DNA of 64,000 bases from Hyposmocoma kahamanoa (GCF_003589595.1 NW_020654422.1:15464651-15528650), one strand, 5' to 3'; numbered from the stretch's first letter, positions 21,336 through 33,477 are shown. Translations and numbers: made by a program. The notes: generated by a model not told the origin, from the sequence alone.

Positions 21336-22799
21336 GAAGGCTTATAATACAAGGCTTTACAAAATTCAGTGCAAATTTGTAAGATTTTCTCTCTATTTTG
21401 ATTTGATCTTTTTTATTCCGTTTTAATTTTGTATGTTAGTATCACGTCTCTATAATAAATTGCCTAAAACAAGATCAGTTATTAATTTATTGGTAAATGT
21501 TTACAATAAGCCTGTCAAAAGAGAGCGGAAAATTCAAACAATTTGAAAGATATTTAAATATATAAACATATAAAAAGGGACAATGATTCAGGATTACAAT
21601 AGTAGGCAATTCGAAGGGGGAACTTAATTCTAATCTCCGATTATGGTTAAGATTCCTCTGTGATCCTACTGGAGACGTTAAGATGCTGCTTTTTGTTTTC
21701 CTATAAAAGAGTATACTTAATGTTTGACAAATAAATTATATAGTCTCTAGGAAATGTGAGAAAGAGCTAGATGAGGACTCGCGAGCGTAAGATGAAAGCT
21801 TCGAGTAAAACTTAGATAAGATCTTTGTTACACCGTCTGTGTGCGAAACTCCGAGATGCCACTCTCGTGTTAAATTACTTGCAAATACTTTAAATACTTT
21901 AGCAAGTTGGGTTGGCCTATAATTATTACACCTGTATGTGTTTCGATATAAACAACTGTCGGTAAAATCGAATTTCATTAAAATAAAATAAGTATAAAAA
22001 ATCTCTTCTTAGTACCACTCATATGCATATGACTGTTATATATGTCGGAATATAACTGTAAGGGAGACGTTGGGGGAAACACCGTTATCACTGATTTAGC
22101 CGGGAATTAAATAAGAAGCGTTCGTGAATTGGCCTATTCTACTCTTCGTTATCAATTCATTCAGTCGGCGATAACATAATGTATAATTTATTTATCAGTT
22201 TTCACAGTAATTAGTTCGAAAGTACAGAAGGTGGATCAAGTTCAAAGACACACGCGGTAAGTTCACAAGGAGCGGCCGCGCTTGTTCACTTTCCAACTAA
22301 CTCTCACAAAAAGCCTATCTTGTCAATGTGCGCTCGTTTATAACGCATTGGCCATCCACTTCATTCCTTATATATGGCAACCCTGCCAGCAAACTTCATA
22401 TTACAGAACCACTTCAGATGATTGATTAAACTGACCAGACTCAAACGACTGCGGCGCCACCCTTACAACCTCATCCAATTTGAACTGTCAAACTGACGTG
22501 ACATTTATAAACAAAGAAACCATGATTGAGACTAGTTAATGTGATTAGTAGATAGCATAATAAATAATTTTTCTAATAATTAAAAATCAACAGTAATATT
22601 ATAAAGCAAGATTTATCCCTCTGTAAACCATATTACGTGAACAATAAATCGAATTTTGTTTCATTACGTTTGAAGATGTAACTGACTCCGATATATATGT
22701 ATGCAATAATGGCAAACAATAATTTCTAATCTCGTAGTTTAGCTGTACGTCCTACATCCACCAAACCGAATATTGGCTTGATTTAAAAATAATTATAAT
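21336..22799. other. Unassigned sequence; possible promoter-like patch at 22250-22520
   Basis: No coding frame with similarity (21736-21978 minus is unsupported). From about 22250 the sequence becomes GC-richer and contains ATGGCAACCCTGCC and AACTGTCAAACTGACGTG. I have seen similar motifs near insect housekeeping promoters, but no gene follows on either strand. Confidence 0.3.
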
Positions 22800-23094
22800 A
22801 GGAGCAGTAAAACTCCTTGTGACAGAATTCGTCCAGGGAAGTTCTGCCACCTTACCTATTTCTGCCGCCAAACAGGCATTACTGAGTTTCGGTTTTGAAG
22901 GGTAAGAGTGCTGGTGAAATTACAGGTACATCGAACGTGTCAACTTATCTCTCAGGGTGACAGGCGCAGTGGCAGTGTCTCTCAGATCTTTATGATTTAA
23001 AGCACTTACTGGCACTGCAATTGTTATTGATAGGCGTGTCGGTTTACACCAGGCGCACAATTTGTTCGCCCCGTCACTTGGTATTATAAAAAAA
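22800..23094 (+). mobile_element. Family S2 repeat (full length)
   Basis: Complete from AGGAGCAGTAAAACTCC to CACTTGGTATTATAAAAAAA, with all internal blocks in order. It loses only a few bases near AAACAGGCATTACTG. Confidence 0.85.
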
Positions 23095-24416
23095 ATTCGG
23101 AATGAATAAATAATAAATGCTAAAATTAAAATAAATTGAGCGTAATTTTAGCGAATCCTTAAAACATAATGCCTGAAGCAGCAGAAAAGATCTGATAAAC
23201 AATTTTCTATGCCCCCGGCACTTTTGTCCCGCTTTGATTACATCCTCGAAATTGTTTGTTGTTGTTCATTTCATTTGGTGGCTGATTAGAAGATAAATTG
23301 AAAATTTAGGAAAATACCTCAGACAACCCCTATTGCATCCACGATTTTAATAGAGTTAGAAATATCATAGTTTTGGTATTTACAACATAGATTTAGTTAA
23401 ACCTGCTGTTAACTATACATGTGTGTCACATTCGTATCTTAGACCGAGCGTAAGTGGGTAATTATTATTGACGATTTAACAATTAATAATAATAACATTG
23501 TTAAAAGTGAATCTTTGAGTGAATATCGTGTCCCCGAAATCTTCATTCAACAAAAACTACAGTTAGAATTTAGGTTACAGTAATAATGTTGACCGTGTTG
23601 AAAAGATTTCCTTCATCAAAGAATTCCCCGTGTTTTCTTGTCTCTCTTTATTTAACAAGCTCAGAAAATTCAAATTTTCTGTTAAAATTCAAATTTTCTG
23701 CTAACCACTACGTAATATCAGCTACTAATGCAGTAAACAACCTAGGCACATAGATAGAGATAGTAATTTAGTCTAATCACAGTATTCGCGGTGCATCGTG
23801 TTGGGCTTGAAGGCTCATGTGCAATTTCAAAGTAGTCTCCAAGGCGCCTTAAATTTCTGTTAGAAAAGACACTCCGTGATCAGCGACCGCCAACACCGTC
23901 AAGGTAAAATATAAGCAAAATATTAAAAGTATTTTGCGAAAGTTAAAATCGTATCGCATATTCCCCTACACAGGGGTATGCGAATTAAAATACTCCTCAA
24001 AACACCGCGCGTTTTTACGCGACTAGCAAAAAATTCCACCTACAAAAATAAGAACACGGTGTTACATTTTGTCGGTGGTTTGCGCAAAATATTACATTAT
24101 GTAGATGAGGAATATATTAAGCACACGGCACGTTACATGTGAATATTCAAAACTCCGACAAATTGTGTCGGTCGAAGCACGCGTGAATGGCGGAATAAAA
24201 TTCAGCCGCACGGGCCATAACGGGAGATCATATTTTTGAAAAGGTCGCTTCGGTTTGTGTTACGTGTCAAGTATACAGAACAAATACAGCGCTTCAATGT
24301 TTTTCATTTCGATGGTTTCGGAATATTGCATATTATGGAACCCAGATGTGATTAAGAATGCTCTTTTCAAAAAATAGACTCACCGACAAACGTAATCATC
24401 AATATAATATATATCT
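23095..24416. other. Unassigned sequence
   Basis: No recognisable element. Two direct copies of AAAATTCAAATTTTCTG occur at about 23666-23700, and an imperfect inverted repeat (CGCATATTCCCCT / AGGGGTATGCG) at about 23955-23982. Confidence 0.35.
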
Positions 24417-24470
24417 TTTTTTTTCATAATATCAAGTGATGGGACGAACGACACACAGTCTGCTCTTTGT
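24417..24470 (-). mobile_element. Family S2 repeat (3'-end stub)
   Basis: TTTTTTTTCATAATATCAAG followed by TGATGGGACGAACGAC is the S2 3' terminus in minus orientation; the rest is missing. Confidence 0.6.
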
Positions 24471-25188
24471 AATTAATTTTATATTCCAACAAAATATACC
24501 ATTTCTGGCCTTACAAAATCCCACTAGACTATTTCGTGAATATGGCTTTATTAGGGTGCTATACTCACCGGCAGCTTAAGCCGGTAAAAAGGAGCTTCAG
24601 CCATCCGAGCCGAAGTCTTTTTCATTTATATTCCGCGTCGACAAGTATGGTAATTTCCTTAACAAGTTGATAGGCTGCGCCAAAATAATCATAATACAAA
24701 ACTATTATTTCTGTGGCGATGCTATACTCGGCTATGAAAGCACTCTTTCAGTATTTACAATTTCAATAACTGTCACTCCCGTATCGTGCATATTAATCCG
24801 GCAGGAAAATGAAAGTGATCGCTTTAAATAACTTTCCAAAAAATGGAATTCGTTGAAGCATTTGAATTAAATGTATCTTGCCTGTAATGGCATTTGAATT
24901 AGATATTAATGATCATTCCAGTCGAAAGGATACGTAGACCTTGGGTAGGTTGTCATTGGATAAGCTTGCATTTATGAGCGCTTTCGGCTCAATTACAGTC
25001 CAGTTAGAACGTTAAAGCTCTATATATAGTATCTACTTACGGTAATTCATCATTTATTAAAACTTATTAACCTCTGGCTGAGGTATTTATAACATTAAAC
25101 TGAGACACCTAACGACCTTAATCTATATAAAATCACTATTGGTGTATTTCTTAACCATTACTTATTGATAAAACCGTTCACTCCACAA
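24471..25188. other. Unassigned sequence
   Basis: Nothing recognisable. A short self-complementary CCGGCAGCTTAAGCCGG lies near 24568-24586. Confidence 0.35.
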
Positions 25189-25410
25189 ATCCTCACTGAT
25201 GTGGATCTTAAAGTTGTATTCAATTTTATTCCATAAGTCCCCACTAACGTAGTACTTGCTACACAGTGGGGATATAGGTTTGTGGTTTGCCGGAAACACC
25301 TAAATTGATTTTCAGCGTCAATGTCACGTCAATATCGTGACACATAAATCAATTGTTTTGTTCGTAAATTTAAAATAGGGTTTTGAACTTCTATATTATT
25401 AAACTAAAAA

Positions 25411-25432
25411 AGGAGCTCTGCCGCTACTAAAA
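25411..25432 (-). mobile_element. Family S2 5'-end stub
   Basis: AAGGAGCTCTGCCGCTACT is the reverse complement of the S2 5' end, lying inside the TIR element. Confidence 0.5.
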
Positions 25433-25454
25433 ACGATGTTTAACTGCCATGATA

Positions 25455-25572
25455 TTAAATTTTTTTTGTGAAATTACTCTACCAGTTTATTATGATTATT
25501 AATACAAAGATCGAACATTTATTCGCCCGAAAATTCCTTCGATCCGACTGAATTCGAACACCTTCAGCATTC
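25455..25572 (-). mobile_element. S3 SINE fragment
   Basis: TTTGTGAAATTACTCTACC, ATTATTAATACAAAGATCGA, and CCTTCGATCCGACTGAATTC represent the S3 3' half with a degraded B-box, in minus orientation. It lies inside the 25189-25667 element. Confidence 0.65.
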
Positions 25573-25667
25573 TATTCCTTTTTTTCTAATTCTTCGTTCT
25601 ACTTCCTTTAAATTTATTTTATTTTATTTAAATTGAATAAAATTTTACGATCTCCATCAGTGGGGAT

Positions 25668-26929
25668 ATGCGGAATAGCAACAGTGGTAATCGATTAATA
25701 TTTCTTCATGGAATTCCTTCAATATTTTGCGTATGCAACTGAAAAACGAAAACTGATTGTGTCGTGAGACACAAATCAAAATGAGTGTTACCAAATACAA
25801 TCCACATTTAACACAAGTGACGTAATGTTAAATTTCTGAAAGGATTATTTTAGGTGGCAAAGTGCCTAAAGTATTTGAATTTTGAAAAAACTTTTGCTAT
25901 ATTTTGTTATCTTGGTAAACCCACCTTTGTAAAAGATACTTTTTTAATATTGCAAATTAAATCGTTGGTATAAATATTGATTGGAATCACAAATACTACT
26001 AAATACTAATTACATAATATGACGTAGATGAATAATTTTCAGGTCAGTTTTTTCTATCTAATTTCAGTGCCAAATTTTATTATTTAAGTATTCGAGTATA
26101 TAATCGTTAAATATGATATCATGTTACTACACGCTAATATAATAAATTCCTTCATGATAATATTTTATAGATATAGGATAAAGTAAGGTGGCGTTCCGTG
26201 GTCTCTGCCTACCCCTCCTGCAAGACAAGTGCGTGAGCTTAAAACTTGTTTAAAGTTAAAATATTTTGTCCAATATTTTGTGCTTGTATTTTGATGCTCC
26301 TTGCGTATCAAATAGCATCACATCAATAATTAAGATGCGCTATTAGACTCAAAGAATAATAAATAAGACAAAAACAGTATAAAGTCCTTTGACTAAATGA
26401 ATTATTGGTTCAAAATGATGATTTGTGCACGTTCGCCCGCTACACCATGCACTGTTCATTTACTTGGAGTGGTTTTTTAAATATTTTGTTGATTATGGAC
26501 TTCTAAATATGTATATTACGGAAAAAAACTTCATCGTGGCGTTCCTCTCCTACCTAAGGTTGGATAGCATGTCAATCCTGATTTTAGAGGCTGCCGCTCT
26601 AAAGATCAAGGTGCTGCAGCCGAAGCATTTGCCCGAAATTCTGTAATCAGGAGTGTCGCCTACTACCGGTACTTCGTTTTCCAGCTATTTTGCACTTGAT
26701 GCCCTAGAGTAATTTATACTTATTGTTCCTCATTACGCGGCTGACAAAAAACACAGATTGTTGTTTTCTTAAACAGTTTGTAAACATTGGAAATAAAACC
26801 ATATTTGTATGCAAACCAACTTTGTGCGACAAATAATTATAGTATTTTCAATACATAGCAATCGCAACAACCTCGTTCATCAATACTCGATTCATCTGTA
26901 CAAAATTTTATCCACAAAATTAATAAACT
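25668..26929. other. Unassigned sequence with a short LINE-tail-like patch
   Basis: No gene. Near 26190-26240 TGGCGTTCCGTGGTCTCTGC, then CTACCCCTCCTGCAAGACAA, resembles common LINE 3' tails. The open frame 26425-26646 has no family signature. Confidence 0.35.
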
Positions 26930-27060
26930 GTCTGGGAAACCCAAGAGCCGCGGCAGCTACCCTGCCCAACGCATTAGCATAGCCATACAAATGGGACACT
27001 GCCAGCGTCTGGGGCACCTTGCCGCGGGGACCCAATTTTATTCATATAATTTAATCCTAG
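26930..27060 (-). mobile_element. TE fragment, family E
   Basis: Read on minus, GTCCCCGCGGCAAGGTGCCC, then GCTAATGCGTTGGGCAGG and GCTGCCGCGGCTCTTGGG. It matches 15775-15870 in the same orientation. GC-rich against AT-rich flanks. I take it as the distal part of a LINE. Confidence 0.45.
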
Positions 27061-28298
27061 TTTTACTTTCTAGTATTCAAGCTTTTTGTACCTTACCTGT
27101 ATATTTTAACTTATTGTCATAATGTACAACTTGCCAAACGGCATTGGGGCATTGTGAAGGACATTTAAGACAACCCAAGCAGTTAAAATGTGTAATTTTA
27201 AAAAGGTATAGCTTCAATTAAACAGTGGCTCTTTAATTTCCTTCATCAAAACCAATTTAAAGCATTGAACTCTAGTAGTTTGGTTTCAAATTAACAGTTG
27301 AGCGAACTATTGAAATGGGTGACTGGTTTTATTAATTAAATTAATTTGTTCTGTTGATTATAAAGACAAGGAATTGTTTGCGTATTTTAATTAACGTTTA
27401 AGTGGAGTGCAGTAAGTGTGTACCTAGATATACTTGAAATGTTAATAGAATTTTGTTTAAGCTTGTGGTATTTACTTTTATAATCCTATTTGAGAACTGT
27501 TACAGATTTTTTAACATTTTGAGGACCAAGTGACGTACCTACACTTCATTTCCGAACTAGTTTAGACTGTCCAACTTTAAATGCTAAGCTGCATACAACC
27601 TACCAACTAATGAACGACGGGTCTAATACAAAAACCACGAAAAAGTTTAATTTAAATTGTAACGTCATTGCAGTAATGCTTCATTTTGTTTGCAACGATT
27701 TGAAGGCCCAAAATATCACCAAACAAAATTCACAATATTTTGCTTCTAGTGAAAACTACTTGAACACAAGAGTAATGAAGTAGCCATTACTGTCAATAAT
27801 AATAATAATGTTTATTAACATAGAATCACAACAAATAAATTGGTTACAATATTTTGTATAAGTATTTGTAATACTAAGTAATTAACTTATATAATAAAGT
27901 TACGTAGAATTTTGTACAAAATTACTTAAAGAAATAATAAAGGTTTTTAAATAATAAAAATTGTACAGATATATATGTACATACAAATACTATGAATGTG
28001 AAAATTACTGTCTGCTGTTTGTTAATTATGACATGCTATAAGAAATGTCTGAATGTTTCGAATTTTTAGATTCCAATAAAACTAAAATTTTCATAATCTC
28101 AAAAACCGATTTATAATAAGGCCGTTATAGTTTCAGAAAATTGTGGTGGCTTATCAATCACAAAGAAAAAAAAGGTTAGCGTAAGTTTGGTTTGTAATAT
28201 TACTAAAATAAACGAAAAAGATACATTTCTGTTTATGAGAATTCGAGCAAATATAGTTTTCGTTATTTCGGGCAAATGTATTTTCGGATTTCTGATAC
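27061..28298. other. Unassigned sequence; possible LINE tail at 27798
   Basis: AATAATAATAATGTTTATTA at about 27798-27818 looks like a minus-strand LINE 3' end (AATAAACATTATTATT on minus). Otherwise nothing recognisable. Confidence 0.3.
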
Positions 28299-28747
28299 AT
28301 CGGGCGCACTATAAGTTTTCGGACCTGGGGGCCAATCGCGCTAATTGTCAAAGGTTAAACCTAAACCTTCAACCTCGCCAATGTGACACGTTGCGTACAT
28401 TTCGTATAGCGCTAACTGTCAAAACAAAAACCTAAGCCAAAACGTTAGACGTGTGACACGTAACGCACATTTGGTATCACGCTAATTATCAAAGGTAAAA
28501 CCAAAACCTAAAACGTTGCCAATTGGTATCGCGCTAATATTTTGACGTTTTAACCTCACATGTAACCTTGAGGGAATAGATTAACATTTGAAAGGTTAAC
28601 GTTTGTGTGGCAGTTAATGGAGAGTAACTTTTCACTACGTTTATCGTATATTAAAGATGTTCCATGGTTACTTAAATGTTTCGGAAAGTGTTTATGAGGT
28701 GGATGTGGCCTAAGAACGGGTTTTAAATAAAAGAAAAGCATAGAAAG

Positions 28748-29170
28748 ACGATCACATTTAACATATCTGAGGAGAAATTCCGCAAACGATATACCGTTTG
28801 TCCACGGAATTCATTTCAAGATTGGTGGAAGAACTATGCCTACATATTCTCGTTAAAGGACGGTCTGTTGCATTGGATGTGGAGACAAAGGTAAGGGTTA
28901 AGTGGAATCCGAAAGTTCTCAGTTTTGCATAATAACCAAAATTTCTATACTGTGTAAATCGTTATTAATTTTGTTACAGATTTTAATAGCTCGTATAGTT
29001 TTAAACAACTGGGGCGTACCAGACCCCCATTGGCAAGTGCTCATCACCCTTTCCCAAGCCAGTGTCAGAAAGGCACAAGCGGTAGCTGCTTCAAATAAAC
29101 CAGTTATTATGAATAAATATGCAGCTTTCCTAAAAGGCATGCCGAAAGAGATGGTATTAAAAGGCGGTGA
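28748..29170 (+). pseudogene. Harbinger-like transposase, N-terminal remnant
   Basis: Two pieces follow each other. The first, about 28756-28891, reads ISEEKFRKRY and, after a frameshift, RLSTEFISRLVEELCLHIL then KGRSVALDVETK. It ends at a GTAAGG donor-like site. The second begins at a TTGTTACAG acceptor-like site (about 28971-28979) and continues ILIARIVLNN, then LSQASVRKAQ, SNKPVIMNKYAAFLKGMP. The pattern 'FxxxYRLS ... RSxALxxETK|xLIAxRF ... LSQASVxxxxxxV ... KYxxFxxGMP' fits the helix-turn-helix part of Harbinger nucleases (HARBI1-like). The DDE catalytic domain that should follow is absent, so it is inactive. Confidence 0.6.
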
Positions 29171-30080
29171 GAAAATAAGCTTTACAATGTACATCATCTT
29201 TATTAGTTCTTGTCTTATTTCCTGTTATTATTATCAAATTAAAATTACGGATATAGGTAAAATATGTATAGTTGTATAAAAATATATTCATTCATTTTAT
29301 TTAAGAGCCATGCTCTTGTCGGTGTAGCCTCCTCCACTCCTCACGGTTCAAAAAATATATTACAAGGTTACAATTTATCTCTTTTAACACTTGACTTTAT
29401 ACAACATATCGTCCCCTTACAGTGAAGCCTCACATATGCATTTTCAGTTTGTTTTTACTGATTTTTGTTGAATAAAAATTAATAATGTAATAATATAGTA
29501 TCTAAAAGAGGTATAATTTAAGTAATTAAAATGCTAACTACACACATTATTGCATTTACTATACTTCACACCATATTTTTATCTTCATTCTAAAAAATTA
29601 CATAGAAATATGAGGTATTCATTCTAAGATGACGATGTATACTATATATATATATACTGTAATTGTTTATTATCTTAATATCTAAATTGATGTATACTTT
29701 TAAGAGGTTGAAATAAAAAAAAGAGCGTATTTTTATTTAATTTAATGCCTCAATCTACCCCAAATCATCCTTTATTTCCAGAGCGATCTTACTTTTGATT
29801 CTTCAAAGAAGTCTGAAACAAAAATATGTATATAGTAAGACTGGAGACCTAAATTTAAGACTGTGCCATACCTCTCATGAGAGTAGTGACAGATAAAGCA
29901 GGATGGGTAGTTATATATATACAGTATGAAGCCAACATAAACGCCAGAATGTTTAGGGGCCTTTTCAAAATACATTTAAAAAAATGTTTATATCACTGTG
30001 GAAATATAAAGGGGACAAAAGTCTACAGATTAGACCTTCGTTCCTTACGCTCTTTCAGATTTCCACAATTGAACATATCA
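29171..30080. other. Interior of the Harbinger relic, no gene recognised
   Basis: This is where the DDE part of the transposase should be. It contains (AT)n at about 29643-29656 and a small LINE-like minus fragment near 29306-29345 (GAGTGGAGGAGGCTACACCG on minus). Probable deletion and replacement by later sequence. Confidence 0.4.
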
Positions 30081-30860
30081 TCAGCAGGAATTAAGAAAAC
30101 ATGTTGAAAACAAACCTGTCATTCTTGTTAAATATTCTATCAAAAAGGTTAACTCGGTAATTGCTTTGCAAATGGCAGCTACGGATTGGGCATGCAGATC
30201 ATCTGCTTTGGCAGAAATAATAGCTGCCTCAGCCTGCACCCTGCCAGCATTCACTTGCTGCAAGAATGCTTCGCATGCTCGCAGCTCCTCAATGCATAAG
30301 AATTCTACCCGGCTCTGCTCCAACGCTCATCAGCTCGCTGTCAATGAAATAATAGATGTGATGTAATAAAGAGTGGGAAAGAATTTGCTCAAATTGAAAG
30401 TTACTTTGTTTTTTAATTAATAATAAAGAGTGAGAAAGAAACTTTGTTATTGAATTGTATGTTTGAAGTTATTGAGTTACTTTGTGCTAGAGTTGGTGTC
30501 CTTTAGGAAGGTTGGTAGGGCCTCTGCCGCAGTCGATGTGGCGTAGATTCTCACCCTGCTTTTCATACCATTCCATACCTGAATAACAATAATAACATTG
30601 CATATTATAGTGATATGAGTTCTGGTAAAATAACAGTGAGTGATCCACTCACTATATCCTATTACCTCTCATTATAGCTCACCTTTTGGGATCTATTGCG
30701 GGGCCACAAAATAGCCACACACTCGCACCAAAGGCGTGCTGATAACACGCGCGAACAACGCCGAGCGAAGTCATTCTCAAGCCACATCTCTGTGCGATTC
30801 GAACTCCAGCAAAGATGGAGTGGTCTCTCGCCGTCCGACCGCATCCACACTGGCTGAAAT
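30081..30860 (-). pseudogene. Myb/SANT-like DNA-binding protein of the Harbinger element
   Basis: Harbinger elements carry a second gene whose Myb/SANT-like product helps transposase bind the ends and enter the nucleus. Here the minus frame ending at 30683 (DFARRCSRVLSARLWCECVA, then RSQK) is followed by a GT donor at 30682-30681. A CAG acceptor ends at 30579, and the next exon starts VWNGMKSRVRIYATSTAAEA. Joining the two is in phase and rebuilds the 'LWxxxAxxLN ... KxWxxMKSRVR' motif of a Myb/SANT domain; the intron is 104 bp. That exon meets a stop near 30477. A separate minus frame 30081-30323 encodes a coiled-coil-like tail (IEELRACEAFLQQVNAGRVQ). The coding is degenerate upstream of 30860, and no start is identified. 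Confidence 0.5.
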
Positions 30861-31545
30861 ACGAGCATCATTATTAATTCTACATTGCCAACATTTCGAA
30901 ATTAATAGTAGTTAGCGTACCTATTTGATTGTATAAAAAGATACTATTTTATTAAATAGAATATTAAAAAAGGAAAACAATGTGTAGGTACTTGCCTCTG
31001 CGTGTTTTATCTACAACAACAACACACTAAATTCAATTAATTTGGTTCACTTCACTTTTTATTTTTATGGCTCCATCAATATGAGAACTGATGATTTAAA
31101 TTAAATCACAACACATATATTTGTTTACAGTAGAATTTAATGACATTTCTTTTACACACTTTTTTAAATCGCTCTTTTATAGACTTGAATTCGTAGATAT
31201 TGACATTTTAGTGCGTTTTACGGCAAATTTTATCGGTTTTCAGGTAGTCAAGCCACGTCTCTTGACGAGGTGATAGTTTGAGGTTTAGTTGAGGTTTTGG
31301 TTCTTTAAAACAGATAGCGCGATTGCATTTTGTGCGTCGGTAGAACCATTTAGTTACCAAAACCAAAACCTCAAACGTTGTAAGGTTAAACCTTTCGAAA
31401 ATAGCGCGATTGGCCCCCCGGCCACTACATAAACTATATTTAAAAAGTAATTACAACATTTAAAAATATAAACTCTTTGGCTGTAGAATACAGTTTGTTT
31501 TATCTGACTGTCACTTGTTTTTACATTGTGGCGTCATTTTAGAAA

Positions 31546-32660
31546 TTGAGTGTCTACATCACCATGGATTTAACTCGTGAAAATTTTCGTAGTATGATTT
31601 TCTACGACTTTAAGTGTAATTTAACAGCTCAGCGGAACTTCGCTCGACTTCAAACTGCTTTTGGCGATGAAGCACCATGCAAGACGACTATTTATAGATG
31701 GTTTGCAGAATTCAAACGCGGTCGTGTGAATCTCAGTGACGAATTTCGTGACGGTCGCTCGTCCACTGCTGTGAACAACAAAAACATCGATGCTGTGCGC
31801 CGTATGATCAAAACATACAGGCATGTGACATACCATAACAGATTCGGGCATCTTTAGGCATAATCAATACTACACAAACATTTTGGTGTGAAATAGCTGT
31901 GCTCTCGGTGGATCCCGCACAATTTGACTGAGGCTCAAAAAACGGATCGCGTCACTTGGTGCAATGTCATGCTTACCAGATTCAACGAAGGGGCATCAAA
32001 TTCGGTGTGGGATATAGTAACAGGTGATGAAACGTGGATTTATAGTTACGATTCCAAAACAAAGCAGCAATCAAGCGTATGGGTCTTTCGGGATGAGCCG
32101 AAACCAACCAAAGTGGCGTGCGTGCTAAGTGCCTCTAAGCGGATGATTGCTTCTTTTTTTTAATAAAACTGATCACGTGGCTACTGTTGCTTTAGAGAAT
32201 CGTTGTACCGTGAATAGTGATTAGTACACAACCATTAGTTTGCCGGAAATTATTGACAAATTCGTAAAAATAACCGTAAACGCCGTATCATCTTGCACCA
32301 CGATAATGCCAGTTCTCACACGGCCAGACCGGCAAATGAAGTTTTGAAAGTGAACAACGTTGACCTCGTGAGCCATCCGGCGTACAGTCCCAACCTGGCA
32401 CCTCCTGACTTTTATTTATTTCCAAAAATTAAGAACAAGTTACGCGGTCAACGATTTTCATCACTTGAAGAGGCTGTCGAAGAGTATGAAAAATATGTTT
32501 CAGAGATTGTCACGGAGGAGTGGCATAAATGTTTTCAAAATTGGTTCATTCGTATGAAAAAGTGCATTATTAATGCACTTTTTCTAACTTTTGCTAACGG
32601 AGATTAGTTTGAGAAACAATAAATTCATTTCTGACCATTTATAGTATTCTTTTCTTCTTC
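31546..32660 (+). pseudogene. Mariner transposase, dead but nearly full length
   Basis: Three frames together cover a mariner protein. 31546-31857 holds the N-terminal helix-turn-helix domain (MDLTRENFRSMIFYDFKCNL, then GRVNLSDEFRDG). 31924-32163 holds TEAQKTDRVTW and the first catalytic Asp in TGDETWIYSYD. 32293-32607 holds the second Asp in HHDNASSH and the third in APPDFYLFP, with 34 residues between, so the D34D triad is retained. Breaks: a frameshift with small deletion around 31845-31910, an extra T in the T-run near 32153-32161 giving a stop, and a frameshift near 32260. YSPNL replaces the usual YSPDL. The likely start is the ATG at 31564. It sits just outside the Harbinger end. No inverted termini found. 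Confidence 0.85.
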
Positions 32661-33477
32661 ATTCATTCTCAATTAGGCTTACACTACAAACACCGAAACA
32701 AAAAAAATATCAAGATATACATTATTATTTGATAGTGGAACTAACAGGCATCATTTGTTTAAATACTTTCTTACATTGAATCGTCAGACATCTACTTGCG
32801 CTATCAATCAGATCAGAATGTGGTGCCGCTTGAACGGTGTTATGGCAGAAATTCATCATTTTGTAAAAATATATCATTAAGAAAAGAACGTCAGAGTTTG
32901 TTGAATGAATTGAGTGATTTTACTCAAAATCTTGATAAACTATTATGGTAATAAAACCAAGGGTTATTACGCAGAGGCAAGTTTGGTGTACAGAAACTAG
33001 TGTACAGAATAATGAGCCTGAATTTATATATATAATTTGCAAGTATATTATAAGATCGTAGCTAACAGGGCAAGTTAAATCTGTAATTGACATTATCAGA
33101 GTCAGTCGGACCTTTTGTTCAAAGTCTTTCGCCGTCAAAGTGAAATATCTCTTAGTAATCTCCGTGAATAATATTGGATTAAGAAGACTTTGCTGCTAAT
33201 CCGTTTTCTTCGCCGGATTCCTTTTATTCTCATTGCTTGCTAAAGCCCTAATGATTGTTCAAGCTCAGGTCAGGATTATGAGTTAGCGAGGACACGTTAA
33301 TCCACTTGTTTCATATGATTTATTTTACCGAGAGATTTTTTAAAGTACGCAGATCATTTCAAAAAAAATGTGAATGTTCTTGAATGCACCCATATACAAT
33401 ACAACAATAAAAAAATACTGATTTTATAGAATTCAACAACACGTACTTTAACTTTATAACCAAATATAAAAGATCCA
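32661..33477. other. Unassigned sequence
   Basis: Nothing recognisable. Confidence 0.35.

Larger units (their letters stand above)
25189..25667. mobile_element. Nonautonomous TIR element (~480 bp)
   Basis: The left end ATCCTCACTGATGTGGATCT with continuation to TTCAATTTTATT is matched in inverted form by the right end, whose reverse complement starts ATCCCCACTGATGGAGATCG and also continues to TTTATTCAATT. The similarity spans about 40 bp. No transposase lies inside. Internal sequence includes a stub of S2 and an S3 fragment, so these entered later. The target duplication is not clear (AT/TA at both edges). A Tc1/mariner-type MITE is possible. Confidence 0.55.
28300..31423. mobile_element. PIF/Harbinger DNA transposon relic (~3.1 kb)
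   Basis: The ends are inverted: GGGGGCCAATCGCGCTA at about 28327-28343 recurs as its reverse complement TAGCGCGATTGGCCCCC at 31402-31418, and flanking AAAGGTTAAACC / GGTTAAACCTTT blocks follow inside both. Subterminal regions carry further short repeats (GCGCTAA with TTATCAAAGGT, AAAACCTAAAACGTT and their complements). Inside are a broken Harbinger-like transposase on + and a Myb/SANT-like gene on -, the usual two-gene content of this superfamily. The catalytic half of the transposase is gone. A 3-bp target duplication is not visible. The left edge may instead start at GGGCGCACTATAAG (28302). Confidence 0.7.
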
